From Actinomycetospora corticicola (GTDB taxonomy: Bacteria > Actinomycetota > Actinomycetes > Mycobacteriales > Pseudonocardiaceae), in NCBI RefSeq assembly GCF_013409505.1, contig NZ_JACCBN010000001.1, positions 3,348,001 through 3,412,000 of the forward strand: DNA of 64,000 nt. The letters are read 5' to 3'. The notes beneath the pieces were generated by a model. The model was not told the DNA's origin and did no database searches. It saw only the letters and a list, made by a program, of their open reading frames with translations. The position numbers were made by a program, and so were the translations under genes. This document shows, piece after piece, positions 25,482-33,303 of the stretch (position 1 is the first letter of the stretch; each line of letters begins with the position of its first letter).

Positions 25482-25512
25482 CGCGGACCTCTTCACGGGG
25501 TGCTCGACGGGA

Positions 25513-25532
25513 TCCGGACCGATCGGTCCGGA
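25513..25532. promoter_or_regulatory. TetR operator before MFS gene (20-bp palindrome)
   Basis: TCCGGACCGATCGGTCCGGA is a perfect 20-bp palindrome. Its core GGACCGATCGGTCC is repeated at 26174-26187 before the TetR gene. Two identical cores flanking the regulator and its target transporter are strong evidence for the operator. Confidence 0.8.
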
Positions 25533-25577
25533 GGGATGTGCGTGCGCGGGGCGGGTCATCGGAACCGAGGCTCCGGC

Positions 25578-26159
25578 TCAGGCTTCGGCGACGAGCCGGC
25601 GGGCGAGCTCGACGGCGGCGACCGCGCCGCGGCGTCGCTCGTCGCGGTCCCGGTAAGCGCCCTGGACGTACAGCCCGTCCACCAGCAGCCAGAGCTGCTC
25701 GGCGAGGTCGGCCGGGTCGGCCACCCCCAGCCGGTCGACCAGCCGTTCGATCGTCGCGCGGCTCTCCGCCAGCTGCGCCCGGGCGACCGCCGTGGGCGCC
25801 GGCGCCTCGTCGTCGGGGAACTCGGCGAGGAAGTTGCGGAAGGCGCACCCGCGGAAGTCCGGGCGGTCGGCGATCCGGGCGACGTCGGCGACGACCGCGA
25901 CCAGCTGGTCGCGCGGGTCCTCCCCCGCCTCGTCGAGCGCCCGCCGTGCGGACTCCGCGCGCCAGGTGCGGGTGCGCTCGAGGTAGGCCGCGACGAGGTC
26001 GTCCTTGGTGGGGAAGTGCGCGTAGAGCAGGTTCTTGCCGGTCCCGGCCTCGGTGATGATGCGGTTCATCCCGACGCCGCGGACGCCGTGGGCGTAGAAG
26101 AGCCGCGAGGCGGTGCCCAGGATGCGTTCCCGGGTGCCCGGCGTGGGCGGACGAGGCAT
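25578..26159 (-). CDS. TetR/AcrR family repressor
   Basis: A 193-residue regulator. The N-terminal helix-turn-helix reads RERILGTASRLFYAHGVRGVGMNRIITEAGTGKNLLYAHFPTKDDLV with the usual TetR spacing, and the C-terminal ligand domain is helical. It precedes the MFS gene on the same strand and has a matching palindrome in front of itself and of the transporter, so it is expected to repress both until the pump substrate binds. ATG 26159. Confidence 0.9.
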   Translation of the reverse strand: MPRPPTPGTRERILGTASRLFYAHGVRGVGMNRIITEAGTGKNLLYAHFPTKDDLVAAYLERTRTWRAESARRALDEAGEDPRDQLVAVVADVARIADRPDFRGCAFRNFLAEFPDDEAPAPTAVARAQLAESRATIERLVDRLGVADPADLAEQLWLLVDGLYVQGAYRDRDERRRGAVAAVELARRLVAEA

Positions 26160-26171
26160 GCCGCCACGTTA

Positions 26172-26189
26172 GCGGACCGATCGGTCCGC
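26172..26189. promoter_or_regulatory. TetR operator before tetR gene (18-bp palindrome)
   Basis: GCGGACCGATCGGTCCGC is a perfect 18-bp palindrome 12 bp before the TetR start and 79 bp before the divergent aldehyde dehydrogenase start. It shares a 14-bp core with the operator at 25513. It could also affect the divergent gene. Confidence 0.8.
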
Positions 26190-26268
26190 GTCACCCTGCA
26201 CCTATCGACGGTTCCGATCACGACGTGACCGTGGTCACGATGGGTCACGGTCGACGAGAGGATCCGAG

Positions 26269-27831
26269 ATGACGGAACTGACGGTCCCCGGGTACGCGCG
26301 CTGGGCGGCGGTGCGTGAGCGGGCGCGCGCGGCGGCGCCGGAGGCGTTCGCCGACGACGGGCCGGCGAACCTGATCGACGGCGAGTGGCGGGCGGTCGGC
26401 ACCGCCTCGACGCAGACGACGCCGGTCGACGGCACCACCCTCGGCACGATGCTCAAGGTCGATCCCGGGACCGCGCAGGACGCGGTCCGCCGGTCGGCGC
26501 GCGCCCACCGCGAGTGGGGGGCGGTCGACCTCGACGAGCGGCGTCGGCGGGTGAGCGCCGCGATCGACGGGATGGAGGCGGTGCGCGACGACCTCGCGCT
26601 GCTGCTGTCGTGGGAGATCGGCAAGCCGTGGAAGGCCGCGGGCGCCGACGTCGACCGGTGCCTGGAGGGCGGGCGCTGGTACGTCGAGCAGATCGAGGGG
26701 ATGCTCGCCCGCGACGTCGACGGGCGGCCGGCGAGCCGGGTCCCGCTCGAGGGGCCGGTCAGCAACATCGCGAGCTGGAACTACCCGATGAGCGTGCTCG
26801 TGCACGCCGAGCTGGTGCAGCTGCTGGCGGGTAACGCCGTCATCGCGAAGACGCCCACCCAGGGCGGCGCGGTCTGCCTGACGGTGGCCCACGCGATCAT
26901 GGTCCGCGAGGGACTGCCGGTCACCCTGCTCTCCGGCGACGGCTCCTCGCTGTCCGACGCCCTGATCCGCTCACCCGAGATCGGTGCGCTCGCGTTCGTC
27001 GGCGGCCGCTCCAACGGCGGCAAGGTGGCGGCCCAGCTGGCCGACACCGGCAAGCGCCACATGCTCGAGCAGGAGGGTCTGAACACCTTCGGCGTCTGGG
27101 AGTTCTCCGACTGGGAGACGCTCGGCGGACTGATCAAGAAGGGCTTCGAGTACGCCAAGCAGCGCTGCACCGCCTACCCGCGGTTCGTGGTGCAACGTGA
27201 GCTCGTCGACGCCTTCCTCGCCACCTACCTGCCCGTCGTGCAGGGGATCCGGTACGGGCACCCGCTCGCCTCGTCCGACGACGAGCTGCCCGCCCTGGAC
27301 TTCGGCCCGCTCATCTCCGCCGCGAAGGCCAAGGAGCTCGACGACTCGGTCAACGAGGCCCTGCGCCACGGTGCGATCCCGCTCTACCGGGGCGGCCTCG
27401 AGGGCGGGGAGTTCCTGCCCGACCAGGACACCTCCGCCTACCACGGCCCGGTGACCCTGCTGGCCCCGCCGGGCGCCTCCCGCCTCATGCACGAGGAGCC
27501 GTTCGGGCCGATCGACTCGATCACCGTGGTCGACACCGAGGCCGAGCTCCTCGCGCAGATGAACGCCTCGAACGGGGCGCTCGTGGCCTCCATCGCCTGC
27601 GACGACACCGACGCCGCCGCACGCATGGCGGAGCAGGTGCAGGCGTTCAAGGTCGGGATCAACGCGCTGCGCTCCCGGGGCGACAAGGACGAGCCCTTCG
27701 GCGGACGCGGTGCGTCGTGGAAGGGCGCGTTCGTCGGCGGGGAACTGCTCGTCCACGCCGTGACGGTCGGGCCGGAGGGCGAGTCGCTGTACGGCAACTT
27801 CCCCGGCTACAACCGCTACCCGGAGGTCTGA
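26269..27831 (+). CDS. Aldehyde dehydrogenase superfamily protein
   Basis: A 520-residue NAD(P)-dependent aldehyde dehydrogenase-fold enzyme. It has the NAD-site segments GPVSNIASWNYPMSVLVH, the EQEGLN glutamate region, and Cys in the stretch KQRCTAYPRFVV at the nucleophile position, although the usual GQxC is replaced by KQRC and the EEPFGP motif is intact. Length and a divergent middle suggest a less common branch. It is divergent from TetR and converges on, and overlaps by 16 bp, the decayed TPP-decarboxylase fragment. The pair recalls the indolepyruvate route in which decarboxylase and aldehyde dehydrogenase act in series (inference). Confidence 0.85.
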   Translation: MTELTVPGYARWAAVRERARAAAPEAFADDGPANLIDGEWRAVGTASTQTTPVDGTTLGTMLKVDPGTAQDAVRRSARAHREWGAVDLDERRRRVSAAIDGMEAVRDDLALLLSWEIGKPWKAAGADVDRCLEGGRWYVEQIEGMLARDVDGRPASRVPLEGPVSNIASWNYPMSVLVHAELVQLLAGNAVIAKTPTQGGAVCLTVAHAIMVREGLPVTLLSGDGSSLSDALIRSPEIGALAFVGGRSNGGKVAAQLADTGKRHMLEQEGLNTFGVWEFSDWETLGGLIKKGFEYAKQRCTAYPRFVVQRELVDAFLATYLPVVQGIRYGHPLASSDDELPALDFGPLISAAKAKELDDSVNEALRHGAIPLYRGGLEGGEFLPDQDTSAYHGPVTLLAPPGASRLMHEEPFGPIDSITVVDTEAELLAQMNASNGALVASIACDDTDAAARMAEQVQAFKVGINALRSRGDKDEPFGGRGASWKGAFVGGELLVHAVTVGPEGESLYGNFPGYNRYPEV

Positions 27832-28203
27832 GGCGCCGCTGCTCCGGCAGCCGGGCCCGGCTGCCGGGGTCGGTAGGCGTGGCGGCGGGCGACCACGGCC
27901 GCGACCGCGGTGAGGAGCCCGGGGGCGTCCCGGTCGGGCAGGACGGCCTGGATCACGCAGGGCCGGTGCGGGTCGTCCCGGGCCTTGTCCAGCGCCGCGA
28001 CCAGGGCGGGCGCGGTCTCCGCGCGCTCGACCAGCGCGTCGCGGAGTCCCAGCGCGGCGGGCAGTTCCTGCCAGTCCTACGCCGTCACGTCGTGGTAGGC
28101 CGCCTCCGGGTGGTGGATGGCGCGCTCGACGGTGTAGCCGCGGTTGTCCATCACGACGATCACGGGGGCGAGCCCCCGGCGGGCGAACGTGCCGACGGAC
28201 ACC
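27816..28203 (-). pseudogene. Fragment of indolepyruvate/2-keto acid decarboxylase
   Basis: The minus strand encodes the C-terminal part of a thiamine-diphosphate decarboxylase: [38 protein letters not shown], then a TAG at 28079-28081 where the family has Trp, then DWQELPAALGLRDALVE and a normal-looking end. The N-terminal two thirds, including the substrate domain, are missing; upstream of about 28203 the similarity stops. Relatives read through as NDIAPWDW, so the stop is a likely TGG to TAG change. The glycine-rich TPP motif is also absent. It cannot be functional. Confidence 0.75.
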
Positions 28204-28285
28204 CGTGACGTCCGGGGTCTCGACCTGCGGGGCAGAAACAGTCAGGATGGACCGGAAGGACCCGTCGCCAGGAGAGGAAGCGCGC

Positions 28286-29422
28286 ATGCCCGTCACGCTC
28301 ACCGAGGAGCAGACCGCGTTCGCCGGCGCGATCGCCGAGTTCGCCCGGCGCGAGGTGCCGGACAAGGCCGCGCTGGACCGCCTCACCGTCGAGGGCCCGC
28401 ACTCCGACGAGGTCTACCGCAAGATCGCCGACCTGGGCTGGCTCGGGATCTCGCTGCCCGAGGAGTACGGCGGCGCGGACGGCTCCATGACCGACCTGCT
28501 CGTCTTCCTCGAGGAGACCAGCTACCACCGCCTGCCGATCGGCGGCTTCGGCACCACGATCATCACCGCGGCCGCGATCCAGAAGTTCGGCTCCGAGGAG
28601 CAGAAGCGGACGCTGCTCGGCGGCACCTCGCGCGGTGACGTGCTGGCGATCTCGATGTCCGAGCCGGGTGCGGGCTCGGACGTCGGCGGCCTGACCTGCA
28701 AGGCCACGAAGACCGAGGACGGCTGGCTGATCGAGGGCCAGAAGACCTGGTGCTCGAACGCGCACATCGCCTCGCACATCCTGCTGGTGGCCCGCACCTC
28801 CACCGAGGGCGGCAAGCACGACGGCCTGACGATGTTCGTGGTGCCGACCGACGTCGCCGGCCTCGAGATCCGCGGCATCGAGACGATGGGCGGCAAGGAG
28901 GTCAACGACCTCTACTTCACGAACTGCCACCTGCCCGCGGACGCGGTCGTCGGCACCGAGGGCCAGGGCTGGCGCCAGCTCATGGCCGGCCTGAACCTGG
29001 AGCGGATGATCCTCGCCGGGCTCATGCTCGGGCTCGCGCGGCGCGCGTTCGACGACACGCTGGCCTACGTCAAGGAGCGACAGCAGTTCGGGCGGCCGGT
29101 CGGCAGCTTCCAGGCGATGCGGCACCGGATCGCCGACAACGCCACCGAGCTGGCGGCGACGAAGCTCCTGGTGCACGACACCGCGGCGACGATCGACGCC
29201 AACCCGACGGCGCTCTTCCCGCAGGAGGCGTCGATGGCGAAGCTCAAGGCCACCGAGCTCGCCAAGCACCTCTCGCTGGAGGGCATGCAGATGCTCGGCG
29301 GTTACGGCTACGCCACCGAGTACGGGATGGAGCGGCTGCTCCGGCTCTCCGTGGTCTCCACCGTGTACGGCGGGACGAGCGAGATCCAGCGCGACATCAT
29401 CGGGAAGACCCTCGGGCTCTGA
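28286..29422 (+). CDS. Acyl-CoA dehydrogenase
   Basis: A 378-residue FAD-dependent acyl-CoA dehydrogenase: N-terminal helices (TEEQTAFAGAIAEFARREV), the FAD/beta signature ISMSEPGAGSDVGGL, and C-terminal MQMLGGYGYATEYGMERLLR. At the usual catalytic-base position the sequence is YGGTSEIQ, not YEGTxxIQ, so the glutamate is not where it is in classical short/medium-chain enzymes and may be supplied from another helix, as in some branches. ATG 28286 is chosen for AGGAGAGG just upstream. It overlaps the convergent GNAT gene by 26 bp. Confidence 0.9.
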   Translation: MPVTLTEEQTAFAGAIAEFARREVPDKAALDRLTVEGPHSDEVYRKIADLGWLGISLPEEYGGADGSMTDLLVFLEETSYHRLPIGGFGTTIITAAAIQKFGSEEQKRTLLGGTSRGDVLAISMSEPGAGSDVGGLTCKATKTEDGWLIEGQKTWCSNAHIASHILLVARTSTEGGKHDGLTMFVVPTDVAGLEIRGIETMGGKEVNDLYFTNCHLPADAVVGTEGQGWRQLMAGLNLERMILAGLMLGLARRAFDDTLAYVKERQQFGRPVGSFQAMRHRIADNATELAATKLLVHDTAATIDANPTALFPQEASMAKLKATELAKHLSLEGMQMLGGYGYATEYGMERLLRLSVVSTVYGGTSEIQRDIIGKTLGL

Positions 29423-29918
29423 CCGCCCCGAGGTCGACCACGGCGGCCACGGTGCCGGCCTGCTCGCGCAGGTCCGCGCCGTGGCGCCGCAGGGACGCCA
29501 CCGCCGCGACGTTGTCCGGCGTCGTGTCCGCCACGAGCCGGGCCGCCCCGGCGGCCGCCGCCCGCTCCACGAGCAGGCCGAGCACGACCGTCCCGATCCC
29601 GCGGCCACGGGCCGGACGGGCGAGCCACACCCCGGTCTCGACCCCCGCCGGGTCGTGCCGCAGCCGGGCCACCCCGACCACCGCGGTGCCCTCGACGACC
29701 AGGTAGGACGACTCCTCCGCCGGCCGGGCCCGCAGGAACCGGGCGTAGGCGCGCTCCCGGGCGAGGGTCCAGTCGTCGGGGTGCGGGGCGTCGTCGGGCG
29801 GCATCACCTCGCGCGGCCGGGCACCGGACACCGCGGCGGCGACGACCGCGGCGGTCTCGGCGCCGTCGGCGGGGTCGAACGCCCGCAGCGTGACGGTGGG
29901 GGCCACGACGTCGGTCAT
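29397..29918 (-). CDS. GNAT family N-acetyltransferase
   Basis: A 173-residue acetyltransferase. The CoA-binding motif A is visible as VWLARPARGRGIGTVVLGLLVERAAAAGA, with the R/Q-x-x-G-x-G/A core RGRGIG, followed by NVAAVASLRRHGAD, typical of RimJ/RimL-like members. The acceptor is unknown. ATG 29918 is used; longer upstream frames lack any motif. Its 3' end overlaps the acyl-CoA dehydrogenase. Confidence 0.82.
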   Translation of the reverse strand: MTDVVAPTVTLRAFDPADGAETAAVVAAAVSGARPREVMPPDDAPHPDDWTLARERAYARFLRARPAEESSYLVVEGTAVVGVARLRHDPAGVETGVWLARPARGRGIGTVVLGLLVERAAAAGAARLVADTTPDNVAAVASLRRHGADLREQAGTVAAVVDLGAVRARGSSR

Positions 29919-30337
29919 CGGTGGAGCGTGCGCCCGCGTCGCCCGCGACCGCCATCCCTTTCCAACCCAGAGGTCCCACTGCCAGTACGGACCGTGACAG
30001 TGCATCGCTCTGTGTAGATAACGTGCCGAGGTCGCGCGTGTGATCCAGGACTCACCGAGATGGCGCTCCTGTCCGCCGTGACCTCTCGACTCCGCGTACC
30101 GACCGAGGCGACGCCGACCGGCCAGTCGGTTCGTCGCCTCACCCACTTCAGCGTGCCGACTCACGAAGCGTGGCCGGTCGGCGCCGTGTCCTGATCGTGA
30201 CCTGCACCCTGAGGGGTGGGTCGGTACCGCCGGTCCCCCCTACCCTCCGTCCCCAGAACGTCAGGGAGCCGAACGATGTCGGGGTCGGTCGGTACACCTG
30301 GCGGGACCGAGGACGACCAGACCGAGGAGATTCCGCC
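29919..30337. other. Intergenic region without a recognised gene
   Basis: A 419-bp gap with slightly lower GC than its surroundings. A possible plus-strand promoter is GTGACA at 29994-29999 with AGATAA at 30016-30021, a 16-base spacer, but support is weak. No conserved coding pattern or clear hairpin was found. Confidence 0.4.
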
Positions 30338-30649
30338 GTGGACGACCACGCGCCCGACCGCCTCCGCGACTCCGTGTCCACCGTGCAGGACCTCGTGGCC
30401 GACGTGCTCGCCGACCAGGAGGCCATCGAGGACCGCCTGGACGCGTGCGACGCCTACGTCGTCATCGTCGCCGACCCGTCGACCGGGGCGCTCGACTCCT
30501 ACGGCCCCTTCGACGGGCCGGCCGCGATGCTCGACGCCGACCGCCGCCGTCGGGACCTCGACGCCGGCGACCTCGGCGACGTGAACGTCGCCGTCGTGCG
30601 GCACCACCTGCCCGATCCGCCCGCCGGACGTCACGCCGTCGTGTCCTGA
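30338..30649 (+). CDS. Small hypothetical protein
   Basis: A 103-residue acidic soluble protein starting at GTG 30338, which has GAGGAG eight bases upstream. The N-terminus is helical (DRLRDSVSTVQDLVADVLADQEAIEDRLDA). A beta/alpha part follows with VVIVADPSTGALDSYGPFDG and ends DVNVAVVRHHLP. The layout resembles a small alpha/beta stand-alone domain, but no family is recognised. It precedes a membrane-protein gene by 53 bp on the same strand. Confidence 0.5.
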   Translation: MDDHAPDRLRDSVSTVQDLVADVLADQEAIEDRLDACDAYVVIVADPSTGALDSYGPFDGPAAMLDADRRRRDLDAGDLGDVNVAVVRHHLPDPPAGRHAVVS

Positions 30650-30702
30650 CCGGCGCGATTGCCCCGCCCGCGGCGGGGAACCCGTCCCCGGGGAGGTGGG
30701 GG

Positions 30703-31476
30703 ATGTCCCGACGACGGGTCGCGGTGCCGGGGTACCCGCCCCTCGCGGTGCTCGGCGTCGGCGCCGCGGTCCTCACCGAGGTCGTCGCCGAGGTGGTCGC
30801 CACCTACGGCCGTCGCCGCGCCCGCCTCGTCGGACTGGTCCTCAACCTGCTGCTGGCGGTGGGCTGGATCGCCTGGTCGCACTGGCACCCCTCCCGGCCC
30901 GAGGTGTTCGCGGCCGCCCACGTCGGGGTGCTCGTGGTGGTCTGGATGATGGCCGACGTCGTCAACACCAACCAGCTCGGCGCCGACGGCGAGGAGGTCC
31001 AGGCGCTCCTCGACGCCGGCCACGGCGTCGCCCGCATCCTCGCCGTGCGGAACCTGGCGCTGGCGGCGGTGATCGTCCCGGTCGCCCTCGGGGTGACCTT
31101 CGCGGCGCAGCTGCTCGCCACCCGCGCGCCCGACCTGGGGCGGGCCTCGCTCGCCGACGTGGGCGCGGTGTTCTGCTGGCTCGGCGTCGGGTCGGTCCTG
31201 TCGGTCCTGCTGCCCTACCGGCCGCTGCCGTGGCGCTCGCGGCTCGCCCTGCCGCGCACCTGGCTGCGCTGGACCGCCTGCGTCGCCGCCCCGTGGGTCG
31301 CCGTGCTCGGCCTCGAACCGGCGCTGCGTGTCGCCGACCGGGCGATGGGGCTGCTCGGCGGCGCCGGGCCCCTCGTCGTCGGGATGGCGTGCTGGGTGCT
31401 CGGGCTCGCCGGGGCCGCGGGGCTCGCCCGCCGCCACGGGCGGACCCTGCGGCACCGCCTGCGCCTGACGGAGTGA
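30703..31476 (+). CDS. Polytopic membrane protein, unknown
   Basis: A 257-residue membrane protein with about six hydrophobic helices (LVGLVLNLLLAVGWIAWSHWH; VFAAAHVGVLVVVWMMADVVNTNQLG; NLALAAVIVPVALGVTFAAQLL). The layout with a cytoplasmic loop GADGEEVQALLDAG is like ABC-2-type permease subunits, but no ATPase gene adjoins and no family is certain. ATG 30703 has a purine-rich GGGGAGG upstream. Codons 2-6 coincide with a copy of the dispersed motif TCCCGACGACGGG (30706-30718). It converges on the MarR gene 7 bp away. Confidence 0.6.
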   Translation: MSRRRVAVPGYPPLAVLGVGAAVLTEVVAEVVATYGRRRARLVGLVLNLLLAVGWIAWSHWHPSRPEVFAAAHVGVLVVVWMMADVVNTNQLGADGEEVQALLDAGHGVARILAVRNLALAAVIVPVALGVTFAAQLLATRAPDLGRASLADVGAVFCWLGVGSVLSVLLPYRPLPWRSRLALPRTWLRWTACVAAPWVAVLGLEPALRVADRAMGLLGGAGPLVVGMACWVLGLAGAAGLARRHGRTLRHRLRLTE

Positions 31477-31483
31477 CCGCCGC

Positions 31484-31939
31484 TCAGGTCTGCCGGGCCG
31501 CGTCCACGGCGTCCGTCATCGCCTCGAGGTAGCGGCGCACGGTCGCCAGCTCGGCGTCGTCGAAGGTGTCCATGACGGCGTCGGACAACCTCCCGATCGG
31601 CGCGAAGAACTCGGCCGCGACCGCCCGCGCCTCGGGGGCGTGGAAGAGCAACACCCGGCGCCGGTCGGCCGCGTCCCGCCGGCGCTCCACGTGGCCGGAG
31701 GCGACCAGCCGGTCGACGACGCCGGTGACCGAGCCTGACGTCAGGGACAGCGCCTCGCCGAGGGCACCCGCCGTCAGCGGCGTGCCCTCGGTCTCGGCCT
31801 GCATCACGTGCAGCAGCGCCTCGAGGTCGGTGGGGTGCAGCCCCTGGCGCGCGGCGAAGGTGTCGGCCAGGTGCTGCGACGAGGCCGTGAGCCGCTGCAG
31901 GGCCCGCACGATCGCGGCGCGCTCTTCGGTGGGTGGCAC
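31484..31939 (-). CDS. MarR family regulator
   Basis: A 151-residue winged-helix regulator: HLADTFAARQGLHPTDLEALLHVM, LTAGALGEALSLTSGSVTGVVDRLVASGHVER, and the wing RRDAADRRRVLL. MarR proteins are dimeric repressors that release DNA on binding phenolic or oxidant signals. GTG 31939 begins two bases after the VOC gene stop, so it is the third gene of a pirin-VOC-MarR operon and probably autoregulated. A dyad before the operon (33246-33260) is the candidate site. Confidence 0.85.
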   Translation of the reverse strand: MPPTEERAAIVRALQRLTASSQHLADTFAARQGLHPTDLEALLHVMQAETEGTPLTAGALGEALSLTSGSVTGVVDRLVASGHVERRRDAADRRRVLLFHAPEARAVAAEFFAPIGRLSDAVMDTFDDAELATVRRYLEAMTDAVDAARQT

Positions 31940-31941
31940 CC

Positions 31942-32511
31942 CTACATGGTGTCGTGCCCGTACATCCGACCCAGCGGGTCGTGGATGAACTCGATGCGGG
32001 CCCCGTCGGGGTCGAAGGTGTAGATCGAGGTGCCCGACTCGAGCATGTACTCGATCCCGCGCTCGTCGAGGCGGCCCTTGATCTCGTGCCAGTGCTCCTC
32101 GGAGACCGACAGACACAGGTGGTGCAGCCCGCCCAGGACCTCCTGGTACGGCCCCGGCTCGACGCCGGGCAGGTCGAAGAACGCCAGGTGGTTGCCGTTC
32201 CCGACGTCGAAGAAGAAGTGCGTGGAGCCCGCGAGGTCGCGGTTCTCGAAGAGCACGGTCACGGGGAAGCCCGCGACGTTCTGGTACCACTCGGTGGTGG
32301 TGCGCACGTCGCGGCAGATCAGCGCGACGTGGTGGACGCCCTGGCCGTAGCTCTTCGGCCGCTTCTCCTTCGAGAAGAGGAACTCGGCGCGGACCCGGTC
32401 ACGGATCTGCTCGAGCTCGCGGCGCTGCTCCTCGGAGATCAGGGTCGCCTTGTCCTGCCGGTCGTACTCGTCGCGCGTCGGTTCGGGCGTCTGCGACTCG
32501 GTCGTGGTCAT
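31942..32511 (-). CDS. VOC (glyoxalase/dioxygenase-fold) protein
   Basis: A 189-residue vicinal-oxygen-chelate protein. An N-terminal helical extension (EEQRRELEQIRDRVRAEFLF) precedes paired beta-alpha-beta modules with possible metal ligands His (GVHHVALICRD), His (GLHHLCLSVSE) and Glu (ARIEFIHDP). Such proteins act as ring-cleaving dioxygenases, glyoxalases or binding proteins; the exact reaction is unknown. It starts at ATG 32511, overlapping the pirin stop by four bases (ATGA), so it is coupled to pirin. The operon theme is oxidative or aromatic metabolism. Confidence 0.82.
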   Translation of the reverse strand: MTTTESQTPEPTRDEYDRQDKATLISEEQRRELEQIRDRVRAEFLFSKEKRPKSYGQGVHHVALICRDVRTTTEWYQNVAGFPVTVLFENRDLAGSTHFFFDVGNGNHLAFFDLPGVEPGPYQEVLGGLHHLCLSVSEEHWHEIKGRLDERGIEYMLESGTSIYTFDPDGARIEFIHDPLGRMYGHDTM

Positions 32512-33239
32512 CGGTCCGGGTCTCCCATCAGGTCGGTCGCCATCGCCCAGGCCAGGACCTCGGCGTCGGTGTGCGTGCGGACTACGGTCGCCGTGGGCCC
32601 GGCGAGACGGGCGGTGTCGCCGGGGTGCAGGACGGCCTCCCCGAGGCCGACCTCCCCCCGCGCGACGAAGACGTGCAGGAAGGGCGCGGGCGGCAGCTCC
32701 AGGTCGGCGCCCGCGGACGGGCGGGCGACGTGCAGGACGGCGTCGGCGATGCCCAGACCGGCCCCGACGGAGCGATCCGCGGGGCCCGCCACCGGCACCC
32801 ACCCGCCGTCGTGCAGGGCCGCGGAGACGTCGACGACCTCGTGGACCGGGTCGACGCCGGCCTCGTCGGGGAGCAGCCACATCTGCACGAGGTGCAGCTC
32901 GTCGTCGGCGGCGTTGCGCTCGCGGTGCACCACCCCGCTCCCCGCCGAGAGCCGCTGGACCGACCCCGCCGTCACGTGCGCGGTGCGCCCGGCGTCGTCG
33001 GCGTGCTCCAGCGTGCCCGCGAGCACCCAGGTCACGATCTCGGTGTCGCGGTGCGGGTGGTCGTCGTACCCGGCGCCGGGCGCGATCCGGTCCTCGTGGT
33101 GGGCGAGCAGCACGCCGTGGTGGGTGTTGCCCGGCTCGAGGTGGGCGCCGAAGGAGAACGAGTGGCGGGAGTCGACCCCGGGGACACCGGGCAGCACGCC
33201 GCGATCGGCGGCGCGGCGCACCTCGACCGTCCCGACCAT
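32508..33239 (-). CDS. Pirin family protein
   Basis: A 243-residue bicupin. The pirin metal motif HPHRDTEIVTWVLAGTLEH and the downstream QRLSAGSGVVHRE, with Glu, complete an iron site; the C-terminal half is the second cupin. Bacterial pirins include quercetinase-like dioxygenases and redox-sensing cofactors. It is first in the operon and coupled to the VOC gene by ATGA overlap. Start ATG 33239. Its neighbour MarR supports a role in response to aromatic or oxidant stress (inference). Confidence 0.88.
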   Translation of the reverse strand: MVGTVEVRRAADRGVLPGVPGVDSRHSFSFGAHLEPGNTHHGVLLAHHEDRIAPGAGYDDHPHRDTEIVTWVLAGTLEHADDAGRTAHVTAGSVQRLSAGSGVVHRERNAADDELHLVQMWLLPDEAGVDPVHEVVDVSAALHDGGWVPVAGPADRSVGAGLGIADAVLHVARPSAGADLELPPAPFLHVFVARGEVGLGEAVLHPGDTARLAGPTATVVRTHTDAEVLAWAMATDLMGDPDR

Positions 33240-33245
33240 GTCACC

Positions 33246-33260
33246 CCGTTCGTTGAACGG
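33246..33260. promoter_or_regulatory. Candidate MarR operator
   Basis: CCGTTC and GAACGG are perfect arms around GTT, located 7 bp before the pirin start and followed by ACAACG. The position suits autorepression of the pirin-VOC-MarR operon. Confidence 0.4.
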
Positions 33261-33303
33261 ACAACGTAGCGCCTGGGCCGCCGGGCTGCCATGCCTGAGC
33301 GGG

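Noticed and set aside
25482-25559. N-terminal extension of the MFS transporter from ATG 25559
   Set aside because: It contains the perfect TetR palindrome and is unlike transporter N-termini; ATG 25481 has a better ribosome site.
30170-30337. Upstream extension of the small hypothetical gene
   Set aside because: The extension is Pro/Arg-rich without features, and GTG 30338 has a good GAGGAG.
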